From a bacterium (GTDB lineage: Bacteria; Acidobacteriota; Polarisedimenticolia; Polarisedimenticolales; Polarisedimenticolaceae), in the NCBI GenBank assembly GCA_024226515.1, contig JAAELQ010000295.1, positions 26,068 to 90,067 of the forward strand: DNA of 64,000 nt. The letters are read 5' to 3'. Every line of letters starts with the position of its first letter. The first letter of the stretch is position 1. Positions 21,201 through 30,038 of the stretch are shown here, one piece after another. Made by a program: the position numbers and the translations under genes. The notes below the pieces were generated by a model, which was given only the letters and a program-made list of their open reading frames with translations, was not told where the DNA came from and ran no database searches.

Positions 21201-24200
21201 AGCTGTACCTGGGCGACGGCTCTGCGGATCCCTGGGCCGGCGTGACCGCCGGCACGCCGATCGGCAGCGTGCCGAACCTCACACGCGCCATGGTCCTGGG
21301 GGACGTGGACGCCGACGGCGATCTCGACCTGGTGGTCGGATACGCAACCGGCTCGGGCTTCGACGGGACGAACGTGCTGTACTCGAACAACAGCAGCTTG
21401 GATCCCTGGCTCGGAGTGACGACCGGGACGCAGATCAGCCCGGATCAGGACAACACGACGGCCATGGCGCTGGGGGACGTCAACGGTGATGGCCACCTCG
21501 ACCTGGTGGCCGGAAACACCGACGTGGCCAACAAGCTGTATCTGGGCGATGGCACGGTGGATCCCTGGAGCGCGGCGAGTGGGACTGCGATCGGCGCCGG
21601 GGACCTGGACGTGACCCGGTCGGTGGCGCTGAAAGACGTGGACCGCGACGGCGACCTCGACTTGCTGGTCGGAAACGACGGCCAGACCAACAAGCTGTAC
21701 CTGAACAACGGCACGGCGGATCCCTGGGCCGGCGTGACGACCGGCATTCCGCTCGGCGGCGGGGACACGGACGCTACGCTGGGCCTGTTGGCGGTGGACG
21801 TCGGCGGCGACGGTGATCTCGACCTGGTGGTCGGAAACGACGGTCAAGCCAACAGGCTGTACCGCCGCGCCTTCTACCATCCTGCTCGAAGCCGGGGCGT
21901 CTCGCTGCGCGTCGACGACGAAGTCCCGCCGAGCGGGCTGCTCTCCGCGATCCTGACCCCGGTCGAGACGCTGCCGCCGAACACCACGGCGGACTACTGG
22001 CTGAGCAACGACGGCGGCGCGCGTTGGCACCGCGTCCGCAACGGCGAGCGGTTCGTCTTCCCCGGCACGACCTCCGATCTGCGCTGGCGCGCCGAGTTGC
22101 ATTCCCTGTCACCCGTGCGCTCGCCCGCGATCGACTCGCTGTTGATCGTGAACGGCGACAACTGCCCGTCGATCTCCAATCCATCGCAGTCCGACTTCGA
22201 CGGCGACGGTGTCGGGGACGCTTGCGACAACTGCCCGACGACGGCGAACGCCGATCAAGACGATACCGACGTCGACGGCATCGGCGACGCGTGCGAAGGA
22301 CTGGCCTGCCTGCCGACCCTGAACGTGTGGGACTCGACCGACCCGGATGACGTGTTTCTCCAGGGGCAGGTGCAAACGATCCGTACGCCGGAGACCGGTC
22401 AGGAGCACTACGATTTCAACAGCAGCTCCGGACATCCCGATGGAGTGAACCTGAGCCCGCTGTTTTCGAACTTGTGGGTGCACGACGACACCAACAACCC
22501 GGGCGACCTGACCTTCGGCTTCATCTTCGGGCAGGACAACGGTGTGAGTACCAACGACGCCAGCGTCAACTTCCGCATCGTCGACAGCGCCACGACCGTC
22601 GTTGTCTCGCAGGGCGACGAACCCGGGGAGGTCGCGGAAATGCCTCCCGGCTCCGGAGCGTTCCAGGGGAGTTTCTCGTACACCGACAACACCGACGGCA
22701 TTGCCGTCGGCGGACTGAGCGGTACCGTCTGGACGATCATCATCGACTCGGTGGACTTCGGCAACGTGACCGCATGGTACGCCGCAAGCGGGGAGATCCC
22801 TGGCCCCGACTATTCCGACGACCTGCCATTGACCCTGGCCAGGGAGTACCGGATCACCCCGCAGTGCAGCCCACCCTCCAGGGTGACGCTCAGTCCGCCG
22901 ATCTGCGATGCCGGTGGTCCCTACAACACGACGTGCGACGACGCAGGATCGATTCCCCTCGACGCCGGCGCGTCGAGCGACGCCGACGACGATCCGTTGA
23001 CCTTTGCCTGGACCACGGACTGTCCGGGCGGAAGCTTCAATGATCCGACCAGCGCGACACCGACGCTGAGCACCACGCTCGTCGGCGGGCAATGCGACGT
23101 GAGCGTGACCGTCTCGGATCCCGGAGACTCGTCGCTATGCTCCACGACCGTCACGGTCAGCGGAGGCGACCTCGACGGCGACACGGTCTGCGATGCAACC
23201 GACAACTGTCCGGATGTGTTCAACCCGGCTCAGTTTGACTTCGACCTGGATGGCGTCGGGGACGTCTGTGACAACTGTCCGGTCGAGCCCAACCCGTCCC
23301 AGATCGATGCCGACGGCGACGATGTCGGCGATGCTTGCGACGACTGCGTCGACGTCGACGGTGACGGGTACGGTTCACCGCCGGGAGGATGCCTCGGATC
23401 GGACTGCGACGACACCAACGCGCAGCGCTTCCCGGGCAACCCGGAGCTGTGCGACAACGTGGACAACGACTGCGACCTGACGGTCGACGGATTCGCGACC
23501 GCCTGCGGCGTCGGCGAGTGCGCGTCCGCGGGAACCTGCACGGCCGGGATCGATTCCTGTACTCCGGGCCAGCCGGGGGCGGAGACTTGCGACGGTCTGG
23601 ACAACAACTGCGACGGTTCAATCGACGACGGTTTCGACGGGTTGCCGGAGCTGTGTGTGGCGCTCGAGGACAGCTGTCCCGTGACGATCGATATCCCGCA
23701 GCCGGGACGCCACCTCATCTCGCTGCCGCGGCGTGTCGACGATCCCGTGATCGCCGACGCGGCGGATCTGCTCAACGCCCTGTCCGATGCCGGTCTCGTT
23801 CCGGCCTCGGTCTCCCGCTGGAACACGGTGAGCGATACCTTCGAAGTCTACGATGGGATCGTCGGCACAGCGTTCGGTATCGACCCGCACGCGGGACAGG
23901 CCTACCGGATCGACGTGGGAGCGGCGGGTTCGCTCGTGCTCGAGGGTTTCGACGGAACTTCCCCCGTCGAGCTCACGGTGGGTGGAGGGTCGGCGACCGG
24001 GTCTTACGCCGTCTCGTTGCCCTTCGCCTCGCCGATCGTCGATGCCCAGGATCTGATCGACGACGTCGAGCTCCAGGGCGGGGCGGGCGTGGTCTCCCAC
24101 GTCGCCCGCTGGGACTCGAACCTGGATGCGTTCCAGACCTACGACGGGACGTCCGGGAACATTTTTGCGATCGTCCCCGGCGAGGGCTATCTCATTCGTG

Positions 24201-24247
24201 TGAACGCGACGACGACCTATGTCCCCAGTGTGTCGCCTCCACCCTGA
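18203..24247 (+). CDS. Giant exported VCBS/FG-GAP repeat protein with PKD, MopE-type and 'LISLP' modules (2014 aa)
   Basis: It starts with an N-terminal hydrophobic segment (MRLTRRHRATWAVLALVVIA...) serving as signal or anchor, with a GGAG motif just upstream. I count 21 VCBS/FG-GAP repeats between residues about 115 and 1235, each with an Asp loop such as LGDVDGDGDLDL followed by NKLYLNDG; such repeats bind calcium and form integrin-like propellers. After them come a beta domain, TSP3 repeats (DNCPSISNPSQSDFDGDG), an unassigned domain around 22310-22870, a PKD-like domain (CDAGGPY...LDAGASSDADDDPLTFAW), more TSP3, and MopE-type Cys repeats (CDNVDNDCDLTVDGFATACG). The C-terminal ~180 residues are two copies of a module seen again in the giant protease (HLISLP.../YAVSLPFASPI). 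It is the last gene of the left operon and its end faces the next gene across 61 bp. Confidence 0.88.
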   Translation: MRLTRRHRATWAVLALVVIALAVVQISAQRRANDRRPVRVARSGDEARPIPAETAGAATPGLPFTEEFSDNTLRDDAGTNANWSTDEQQLILGWKARRYGTLFPTTTNLPEPESTVFVALGDVDGDGDLDLMAANGNGVANKLYLNNGSSDPWNGVSGTPIGGDTDATHSLAVRDVDGDGDLDLVAGIFGSTNKLYLNDGVGDPWDTVSAGTPIGSADTDDTRSVALGDVDGDGDLDLVAGNQGTANRLYLSEGPPSLWGGITNGLALGGGTTDSTRSLALGDVDEDGDLDLVVANQSAETNTLYLNDGAMNPFSSGTSIGGDTDSTTSVALGDVDGDGDLDMLVGSSNGQPLRLYRNDGSANPLDPATIGTVIAGSDTNNTRSVKLGDVDGDGDLDLVTGNQGSQTNKLYLNDGTSDPWGLVSAGTVIGGGDTDITTSLVLGDVDGDGDLDLIAGNSSGQSNRLHLNQGSANPWVDVTKVDIGMSSDPAFSAALGDVDGDGDLDLVVGNSFGSPMKLYLNDGGASPWSPSTTAAEIGPDDLFRRDVALGDVDGDGDLDLIVGNSGLNQLYVNNGSADPWDQVTGVSIGSSVDTESVELGDVDGDGDLDLVVGTVSIFGRSRLYVNDGTLTPWSSVGSGLQIGSSPADVGNTPDMALGDVNGDGHVDLVTVGSDDDCARLFLNDDDGVNPWDAAGIEIDDPICFLTAAVALGDVDADGDLDLVLGLNQGAQTNLLLLNDGTLNPWGPGTTPTPIGSGDTDSTGFVALQDMDGDGDLDLVAGNTGGTNKLYLNDGEGDPWDSVTNGSLIGSGDLHDTRSLGVGDVDRDGDADLVAVNDGAPHAMYLSRRGASPWPWIADGFEIGGDTDSTRSVAVGDVDGDGDLDLVAANIQANKLYLNDGRSNPWSLAGTAIGTGIENTRSVALGDVDHDGDLDLVVGQTQSTINRLYLNSGTANPWSDVNGGAPIGTDTNTTWVVLLEDVNGDGNLDLIAGNNGTQANKLYLGDGSADPWAGVTAGTPIGSVPNLTRAMVLGDVDADGDLDLVVGYATGSGFDGTNVLYSNNSSLDPWLGVTTGTQISPDQDNTTAMALGDVNGDGHLDLVAGNTDVANKLYLGDGTVDPWSAASGTAIGAGDLDVTRSVALKDVDRDGDLDLLVGNDGQTNKLYLNNGTADPWAGVTTGIPLGGGDTDATLGLLAVDVGGDGDLDLVVGNDGQANRLYRRAFYHPARSRGVSLRVDDEVPPSGLLSAILTPVETLPPNTTADYWLSNDGGARWHRVRNGERFVFPGTTSDLRWRAELHSLSPVRSPAIDSLLIVNGDNCPSISNPSQSDFDGDGVGDACDNCPTTANADQDDTDVDGIGDACEGLACLPTLNVWDSTDPDDVFLQGQVQTIRTPETGQEHYDFNSSSGHPDGVNLSPLFSNLWVHDDTNNPGDLTFGFIFGQDNGVSTNDASVNFRIVDSATTVVVSQGDEPGEVAEMPPGSGAFQGSFSYTDNTDGIAVGGLSGTVWTIIIDSVDFGNVTAWYAASGEIPGPDYSDDLPLTLAREYRITPQCSPPSRVTLSPPICDAGGPYNTTCDDAGSIPLDAGASSDADDDPLTFAWTTDCPGGSFNDPTSATPTLSTTLVGGQCDVSVTVSDPGDSSLCSTTVTVSGGDLDGDTVCDATDNCPDVFNPAQFDFDLDGVGDVCDNCPVEPNPSQIDADGDDVGDACDDCVDVDGDGYGSPPGGCLGSDCDDTNAQRFPGNPELCDNVDNDCDLTVDGFATACGVGECASAGTCTAGIDSCTPGQPGAETCDGLDNNCDGSIDDGFDGLPELCVALEDSCPVTIDIPQPGRHLISLPRRVDDPVIADAADLLNALSDAGLVPASVSRWNTVSDTFEVYDGIVGTAFGIDPHAGQAYRIDVGAAGSLVLEGFDGTSPVELTVGGGSATGSYAVSLPFASPIVDAQDLIDDVELQGGAGVVSHVARWDSNLDAFQTYDGTSGNIFAIVPGEGYLIRVNATTTYVPSVSPPP
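18550..21880 (+). repeat. 21 tandem VCBS/FG-GAP coding repeats
   Basis: Each unit is roughly 150-170 bp and carries a GGCGACGTGGACGGCGACGG-like core (LGDVDGDGDLDL). The units are divergent enough at DNA level to be distinguished, but they still pose a recombination and assembly risk. Confidence 0.8.
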
Positions 24248-24308
24248 GTCCTGTTACCCTCGCGGAGTCGTCGCGACGAGTGGGTTCGAACCGGCGGGCT
24301 GCGTCGGG

Positions 24309-25529
24309 CTAGCCTCCGCCCGGTAGGTCCGGTAGCGCCACGCACTCCAGCTCTTCCGATTCCGCGATCGCATGCAGCAAGGAGATGCAGCGCTCGGCAC
24401 CCTGCTGATCGAGCGCGATCTCGAGGATCCCAGCGGGATGCAGCAGACACTGCGGCTCGTCGGAGCCCGGCAGCACGTCGAACATCGGGAACGTCGCCCG
24501 ACAGTAGGTGCCCGCGAGTCCGATGTCCGCGCCGGGGGCGAGGACGACCTCGAGACTGTCGGGACACTCCGCCGCCTCGACCAGTCCTACGACGCGGTCC
24601 GCTCCGATGAAGTCGTCGTAGCACGCGCCGAACGTCGTCTCGGACGGGTCGAAGTAGGCGAAGCAGGGACAGGATGTGGCGACCACCGGCGGCGGCAGCT
24701 CGCTGAAGGCGTCGAGGTTCGACATCCCGTAGTCGCCGCCGCGGAAGATCGGCCCGGCCAGCGTCGGGATCGTCGAGGCGCCCGGGATCAGGAAGTACAG
24801 CTCGGTGTCATCGACCAGCCGCAACCCGCCCGCCTGGTAGACGACGTGGTCCTGGGCGCTGGAGACGGCCATCGCCGAGACGCTTCCCTCGGTCAGCACG
24901 TGCAGCGCGTCGACGTTGCCGATGCCCAACGCGCGCAACTCGAACAGCAGCGTCACGCGATCGCCGTCGAATCCGTAAACGTTGCCGGGAAGCAGGATCA
25001 GCGCCGCGCCGCCGCTGAAACTCACCTCGGGGACCGAGACGGAGAACGCCCAGTCGCCCTCGCCGAGTGTGCCGACGTCAACGCCCGGAAGCGCTGCGGG
25101 AACGCGCGCCAACGCGTCCAGGCTGCGTACGTGCAAGGCCGCCAGCGGGGCGTATAGCTCGATTCCGCCGCCGTCGTCCCGGCGGTAGGCTCGGTTCTGT
25201 CGGACGATGGTGGCGCCGGCGCCATCGTGAACCAGGCCGTCGCGCACGGTACTGAACACGAGCCCGTCGTCTTCGGCGAGGAACTGCATCGCGTCGAGGC
25301 CGATCCAACTCGGCAGGAACTGTTCGATCGGTCGCGGCACGCTGTCTCCGGCCGCGACGGAGTAGACGGACGAATCGTCGAGTAGAGTCGCCGGCGGCGA
25401 GACGATCTGATCGGTGGTCGTCGAGAGCAGAAACTCCGGCCCGTCGGCCGGTTGCGCCGCCAGCGGGGCGCCGGTCAAGAGGATGAAGAGCGAGACGATC
25501 GGGAACGCCGAGCGGGACTTCGAGATCAT
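24309..25529 (-). CDS. Exported protein with ~60-aa 'LDAL' repeat modules (406 aa)
   Basis: The start at 25529 has a strong ribosome site (GGGAGGT, 4 bases upstream) and a classical signal peptide (MISKSRSAFPIVSLFILLTG...AAQP). From about residue 30 to 290 I see four to five ~60-aa modules with the pattern (L/V)DAL..L...G...FSV......GG..L.....VY, separated by LGIGN- or YGMSN-type joints. The same module builds the second half of the TSP3 protein at 35106-36863. The C-terminal third (PCFAYFDPSETTFGACYDDF onwards) has several cysteines and no recognised domain. It is transcribed convergently to the giant VCBS gene and divergently from the aminotransferase. I recognise no named family; a secreted, possibly propeller-like protein of unknown function is the safest call. 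Confidence 0.75.
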   Translation of the reverse strand: MISKSRSAFPIVSLFILLTGAPLAAQPADGPEFLLSTTTDQIVSPPATLLDDSSVYSVAAGDSVPRPIEQFLPSWIGLDAMQFLAEDDGLVFSTVRDGLVHDGAGATIVRQNRAYRRDDGGGIELYAPLAALHVRSLDALARVPAALPGVDVGTLGEGDWAFSVSVPEVSFSGGAALILLPGNVYGFDGDRVTLLFELRALGIGNVDALHVLTEGSVSAMAVSSAQDHVVYQAGGLRLVDDTELYFLIPGASTIPTLAGPIFRGGDYGMSNLDAFSELPPPVVATSCPCFAYFDPSETTFGACYDDFIGADRVVGLVEAAECPDSLEVVLAPGADIGLAGTYCRATFPMFDVLPGSDEPQCLLHPAGILEIALDQQGAERCISLLHAIAESEELECVALPDLPGGG

Positions 25530-25833
25530 GGTTACCTCCCGAGCTTCCCGATGTAGAAGCCCGTCGCAATCCCATCGTCTGCGATGCGGGCCGAAGCGCA
25601 AGAGCGCGCAGCGGGCAAACGTCATCCCCGTTGGCGACTTGCCGGCCCCGGGGCCGGCGCCGGGAGACGCGCACCGAGATCCGGGCAGTCGCTGTCCCGG
25701 CCGCTTCGAGATTCCTGAAGACATGGAGCCAGCGAGCGGGATCGTCCCCCGAGTCAGCCCTACCGGTCGTGTGCAATCCCGCGAGGGAATCCATACATTA
25801 GCGGGGACATCTCGAAGAACGGAGTCCGTCCCC
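25530..25833. promoter_or_regulatory. Divergent intergenic region with an 18-bp perfect palindrome
   Basis: This 304-bp gap separates two divergently transcribed genes and must hold both promoters. At 25641-25658 it contains the perfect palindrome GCCGGCCCCGGGGCCGGC, able to form a strong hairpin or act as an operator. ATACAT at about 25793 is a weak -10 candidate for the aminotransferase, without a convincing -35 box. Confidence 0.35.
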
Positions 25834-27306
25834 ATGCTGCTTACCATTCTCGAGGAGATCCGCTCCTCGGGCTCGCCCGGCCGCACGGTCGGGCTGCCCG
25901 ACGACGTGATCGAGCGTTTTAGCGCCACGCACCCTGCCCTGAGGCAGGCCATGGACGAGGCTCTCCAGCAGGTCCGGGAGCTCCGCGAGTCGCATTCCGA
26001 GCTGCTCGAGCTGGACGAGCCGGAGCAGATCGCGGCGCTCCAGGGCGGGTTGCTGAATCTGTACGAGGCGGGCTCGATCAACCCCTACGTCCCGCTGGCG
26101 GCGCGGGGGCCGTGGATCGTCACCTCGAAGGGCGCGGTGCTGCACGACTCGGGCGGCTACGGCATGCTCGGGCTGGGCCACGGCCCCGCGGCGATCCTGG
26201 CGACCATGGCGCGCCCGGCCGTGATGGCCAACGTCATGACGGCCAGCTTCTCTCAGGCGCGATTCGCCGAGGCGCTGCGCCGCGAGATCGGCCGGAGCAA
26301 CGGGGACGGCTGCCCCTTCGACCGCTTTGTCTGCATCAACAGCGGCTCGGAGGCGATGACGCTGGCGGCGCGGCTGTCGGACGTCAACGCCAAGGAGCAC
26401 ACCGATGCCGGCGGCCGCCACGCCGGCCGAGCGGTCAAGGTCATCGCCCTGCGCGGAGGCTTCCACGGTCGCACGGACCGTCCCGCCGGCTTTTCGGACT
26501 CGACGCGGGACGCCTACATGAAGCACCTGGCCAGCTTCCGCGGGCGCGACGACCTGCTCACGGTGGCGCCCAACGACGTGGACCAGCTTCGACGGGCATT
26601 CGCCCGCGCCGAGCGCGAGCGCCTGTTCATCGAGTCCGTGCTGCTCGAGCCGGTGATGGGCGAGGGCAACCCGGGCCTGGCGATCGAACGCGAGTTCTAC
26701 GACGCAGCGCGGGAGTTGACCGCCGACCACGGCAGCCTGCTCGTCGTCGACTCGATCCAGGCCGGCCTGCGCGCGCACGGCGTGCTGTCGATCATCGACT
26801 ACCCCGGCTTCGAGGACGCGCTTCCGCCGGACGTGGAGGCGTACTCCAAGGCGTTGAACGCCGGCCAGTATCCTCTGTCCGTACTGGCGCTATCGGAACG
26901 GTCCGCCGAGCTGTATCGTCACGGCGTCTACGGCAACACGATGACGACCAACCCCCGCGGGCTGGACGTCGCCTGCGCGGTGCTCGAGTCGATTACCCCA
27001 GAGGTGCGGGACAACATCGAGGCGCGCGGTCGGGAACTGGTGCAGAAGCTGCAGGCGCTGGCCGGCGAGCTCGACGGCGGGATCGTGGGCGTCCAGGGTA
27101 CCGGCCTGCTGGTCAGCGCCGAACTCGCACCCGATCTGCGCTGCCACGGTTTCGGCAGCGTGGAGGAGCGCATGCGGCTGCACGGCCTGGGCGTGATTCA
27201 CGGCGGCGCCAGCTCGTTGCGCTACACGCCGCACTTCGCGGTGGACTCGGACGAGATCGACCTGATCGTGGCCGGGACGGGCGAGGCGATCCGGGCGGTC
27301 CGCTAG
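25834..27306 (+). CDS. Class III (fold type I) PLP-dependent aminotransferase
   Basis: The start at ATG 25834 follows GGAG (25821-25824). The 490-aa product has the class III aminotransferase core: a GSEAMTLAARL segment (about 171-181) for phosphate binding, a GGFHGRT motif, ELLEP-like LLEPVMGEGN, the cofactor aspartate in LLVVDSIQAG (D306) and the Schiff-base lysine in YSKALNAGQ (K339). These enzymes transfer an amino group between an omega- or alpha-amino donor and a keto acid. Two features are atypical: the usual DEVQTG motif is DSIQAG, and SKALGGG is SKALNAGQ. This points to a divergent branch rather than to acetylornithine or GABA aminotransferase. An N-terminal extension of about 90 residues precedes the fold. 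The neighbours are unrelated exported proteins and give no substrate hint. Confidence 0.85.
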   Translation: MLLTILEEIRSSGSPGRTVGLPDDVIERFSATHPALRQAMDEALQQVRELRESHSELLELDEPEQIAALQGGLLNLYEAGSINPYVPLAARGPWIVTSKGAVLHDSGGYGMLGLGHGPAAILATMARPAVMANVMTASFSQARFAEALRREIGRSNGDGCPFDRFVCINSGSEAMTLAARLSDVNAKEHTDAGGRHAGRAVKVIALRGGFHGRTDRPAGFSDSTRDAYMKHLASFRGRDDLLTVAPNDVDQLRRAFARAERERLFIESVLLEPVMGEGNPGLAIEREFYDAARELTADHGSLLVVDSIQAGLRAHGVLSIIDYPGFEDALPPDVEAYSKALNAGQYPLSVLALSERSAELYRHGVYGNTMTTNPRGLDVACAVLESITPEVRDNIEARGRELVQKLQALAGELDGGIVGVQGTGLLVSAELAPDLRCHGFGSVEERMRLHGLGVIHGGASSLRYTPHFAVDSDEIDLIVAGTGEAIRAVR

Positions 27307-27354
27307 CGCGGAACACGCTCGACACTCGGGGCGGCCACTCCGATCCGTGATGAG

Positions 27355-29388
27355 CTACGGACATCCACCCGAAGCACGAGGCTCCGCCGTCGAGGACACG
27401 CCGGCGCTGCCGACCCCGCACAGGTTTCTCGCCTGCACGACATAGTGGAACAGCGTACCGGAAGGTGGCGTCGTGCTGTCGGTCGCCATCGTATCGGTGT
27501 CGTCGGATTCGACACACTGCGGTGACGTGATGAAATCGTCGGCTTCCGTAGAGCGGACCACCTCGTAGGTGAACGCGCCCGGAGCGGCTCCGGGGTTCGA
27601 CACGGGATCGAAGGTCAAGGTGGTGACCCCTTCGAGCTGGGCGAGCATCAGGCCGGACACCTCTCCGGGAAACTCCCACACGTCGGGGTCGAATACCAGA
27701 CAGTCGTCCGCGTCGATGAAGCCGTCGGCGTCGCCGTCCCCGGAAAAAGTCAGGCTGTACAGTTCGGCACGGTCGTTGGTGTCCTGGTCGGCGCGGTAGA
27801 CGAGATGTCGGTCGGTGACGCGAAAGCGGGACACGGCGCCGCCGACGGGCAGCGGCCCGTTGAGGGCCGAGCTGGCCAGGCTGCCGATGAGGGTCTGCCC
27901 GAACACTTCGTCGACGTCGAGGCCGGCCTTGTCTCCGAGGTAGATCACGGTACCGTTGAGCGTACGATTGAACGACGTCACCCCGCTGGTGACGGGGATG
28001 TTGAGCTTGTCCGCCGTGCCACCGTCGACGGGAACGCTGAACAACTCGGGAGTTCCGTTGACGATCTGGTCCGCGCGGTACAGCACACGATCGCTGCGTG
28101 TGTTCGGCGAGAACAGGTAGTCGTTGATCACGTCGCCATTCGGAGTCAGCGACCCGTTGAGCTTGGTCACGGCTCCTCCGGAAAAGGGCACGCTGTACAG
28201 CTCGTCGACCCCGTCCGCGTCCTGATCGGCGAGGTAGACGACGCGCCCCAGCAATTGGCTGGCCTTCACGGTCAGCACATCTCCACCGCCGACGAGCGGC
28301 GCGTTCAGCTTGATCGTGGGCCCGGCGGACCAAGATCCGGCGTAGAGCTCGAATAGTTCGTCGGTCTCCTGGTCCGCACGGTAAATAGGTGCGATCGGAT
28401 TGGCGCTGATGAAGTCGACGTTGCCCCCTGCGACCAGTGCAGAGTTCAGCTTGGTCGAGACGCCTCCCGCGGTCGGCACCGCGTAGGCTTCGAGCACTCC
28501 CGGCGTGTCCTGGTCCGCCACGTAGAGCGCGTTCGTCGCGTTGGCGCTGACCGTGGTGGTCACGCCGCTCGCCCCAGGAGCAAGCGTTCCATTGAGCTTG
28601 GTCACGCTCCCACCGACGGCCGGCGCGACGTACAGCTCGTTGAGGCCCAACGTGTCCTGGTCGGCGATGAACAACACCGAATCGCCCACGGGCAGAAAGC
28701 CGGCCGTGTTGCCGCCCGGTGGCAGCGCTCCGTTGAGCTTGGTGAACGAACTGCCGTCGACCGACGCCGAGTAGATCTCGAATACGTCCTCGCTGTCGAT
28801 GTCGGCGGCGAAGATCGCCCGGTCGCCGAGTGCGCCCCAGAAGATCACGTCGCGCGTCGACGGCATCTCCGGGTTGAGCCGAATCACCGGTCCGCCACCG
28901 ACGGGAACGCTGAACAGCTCGCGCTTGCCGTCTGCGACGGGGTCGGCCTGGAACACCGCGTGGGAGCCGTCGGCGGTGAGGATGAAGCCCCAGATGTCGC
29001 CGAACGCAGGCAGGTCCTGGTTCAGCTTGGTTACCGTGCCGCCGTCGATCGGCACGCTGAACAGCTCGATGATGCCGTTGACCAGGCGGTCGGCTCGAAA
29101 GACAACCGTTGCGCCGTCGCTGGTGATGCGGAAGTCGGTGATGTCCCCGCCCACGACCATCGAGCCGGAGATCTTCGTTGGTGCCGGGCCAGCCGCCGCA
29201 AATGCAGGCGGCGCCGCGCCGGCGGGGGCGGCGTCCGGCCGTGAATCCACAGGGTCCTCGAGCTGCGCCGGAAGAGGAGGATACGGGGATAGCTCACGCA
29301 CCTCCTGAGCCTGGATCGCTGCGCAGGATGCCAGCAGAACCAGCAGCAAAGAACACGTGGTGCAGCCCGAAGAGTTCATGGTCAGCAT
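27355..29388 (-). CDS. Secreted TolB/WD40-like propeller protein with C-terminal FN3-like module (677 aa)
   Basis: The start at 29388 has AGGAGG seven bases upstream and encodes a signal sequence (MLTMNSSGCTTCSLLLVLLA...IQAQ); a longer frame upstream lacks both. Residues about 70-560 contain ten or more ~48-aa repeats with the pattern GG.VTKLNG.L..GGDV, then VLY.ADQD.DG..ELYSVP, the signature of TolB/WD40-like beta-propellers, probably two domains. A TSP3-like Asp loop (DGDADGFIDADDC) links to the FN3-like C-terminal domain, which starts at PGEVSGL and ends RASGGCP. That domain also ends the giant Kelch protein and the PEP-binding protein. The gene is convergent with the aminotransferase (48-bp gap). 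Extracellular location is well supported; the ligand is unknown. Confidence 0.8.
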   Translation of the reverse strand: MLTMNSSGCTTCSLLLVLLASCAAIQAQEVRELSPYPPLPAQLEDPVDSRPDAAPAGAAPPAFAAAGPAPTKISGSMVVGGDITDFRITSDGATVVFRADRLVNGIIELFSVPIDGGTVTKLNQDLPAFGDIWGFILTADGSHAVFQADPVADGKRELFSVPVGGGPVIRLNPEMPSTRDVIFWGALGDRAIFAADIDSEDVFEIYSASVDGSSFTKLNGALPPGGNTAGFLPVGDSVLFIADQDTLGLNELYVAPAVGGSVTKLNGTLAPGASGVTTTVSANATNALYVADQDTPGVLEAYAVPTAGGVSTKLNSALVAGGNVDFISANPIAPIYRADQETDELFELYAGSWSAGPTIKLNAPLVGGGDVLTVKASQLLGRVVYLADQDADGVDELYSVPFSGGAVTKLNGSLTPNGDVINDYLFSPNTRSDRVLYRADQIVNGTPELFSVPVDGGTADKLNIPVTSGVTSFNRTLNGTVIYLGDKAGLDVDEVFGQTLIGSLASSALNGPLPVGGAVSRFRVTDRHLVYRADQDTNDRAELYSLTFSGDGDADGFIDADDCLVFDPDVWEFPGEVSGLMLAQLEGVTTLTFDPVSNPGAAPGAFTYEVVRSTEADDFITSPQCVESDDTDTMATDSTTPPSGTLFHYVVQARNLCGVGSAGVSSTAEPRASGGCP

Positions 29389-29547
29389 CGTCGTCCCTCC
29401 TGATCTCGCGCCCCGAATGGGCCGTCGCCTCGCACCTGGATAGGCGCGGGAATCGCTCGAGAGTTCAGAAAATTCGACGAGCACTGCGTGATACTGCGGT
29501 GCGCATGTCCGCGCGGCGACGGTCTCTGCAGTTTCCTTCCGTCGGGA

Positions 29548-29935
29548 TCACGTCCACGGACGGACCCTCAGCATGTGGTCCGCACCCGTCAGCGCGCCGT
29601 CTTCGCAGGTGTCTCCGTCCGCGTCACGGCAGACGTTGGGGTCCGCGTCGTCCGCGTCGTCCGCGTCGGGCAGGTTGGTGCAGTCGCCGGCGCAGCACGC
29701 TCCGCCGTCGCACTCTTCGCCGACGTCGGTGGACGCCGTCGCCGCAGAAGGAGATCGCAGTATCGATGCAGAGGTTGTCGAACAGGACACCGGAGAGGTC
29801 GCTGTTGTGGATCGATATCCCGGAGATGTCGGCGGTGCCCCCGGCGCGTTGGAACGCGACGCCGGTACAACCAAAAGGAGCCGCGTCCCGGCGCCTCCGG
29901 TCCCAGAGGCCCTAGCGCACCAGCTCGGCGCCAAT
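29548..29935 (-). pseudogene. Decayed fragment of a DUF4215/Cys-rich exported protein
   Basis: Read on the minus strand, one frame gives FGCTGVAFQRAGGTADISGI and IDTAISFCGDG, and another frame continues directly with STDVGEECDGGACCAGDC and DPNVCRDADGDTCEDG. Joined, they make a normal CGDG...GEECDGG DUF4215 repeat followed by a TSP3-like segment, so a frameshift lies near 29735. There is no plausible start or signal peptide, and the segment ends at a TGA at 29548-29550. It is best read as the residue of a once longer exported protein. Confidence 0.6.
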
Positions 29936-30038
29936 GTGGACCCATCGGGACGTATGCGACCACGCGCTCCTGCACTATGCTGATTCTTACTGGCGTGATC
30001 GCCGAAGGGGCCGAGACGGCTCCTCGCAGGGAGGCTGC

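Noticed and set aside
20804..22102. Long minus-strand open frame opposite the VCBS repeats
   Set aside because: Shadow of GAC/GGC-rich repeats, with no recognisable domain and no ribosome site.
24268..24300. tRNA-like GGTTCGAACC motif with a nearby 12-bp palindrome (TCGTCGCGACGA)
   Set aside because: The flanking bases do not pair into a T-stem on either strand and no other tRNA arms are present; the palindrome has no T-tract.
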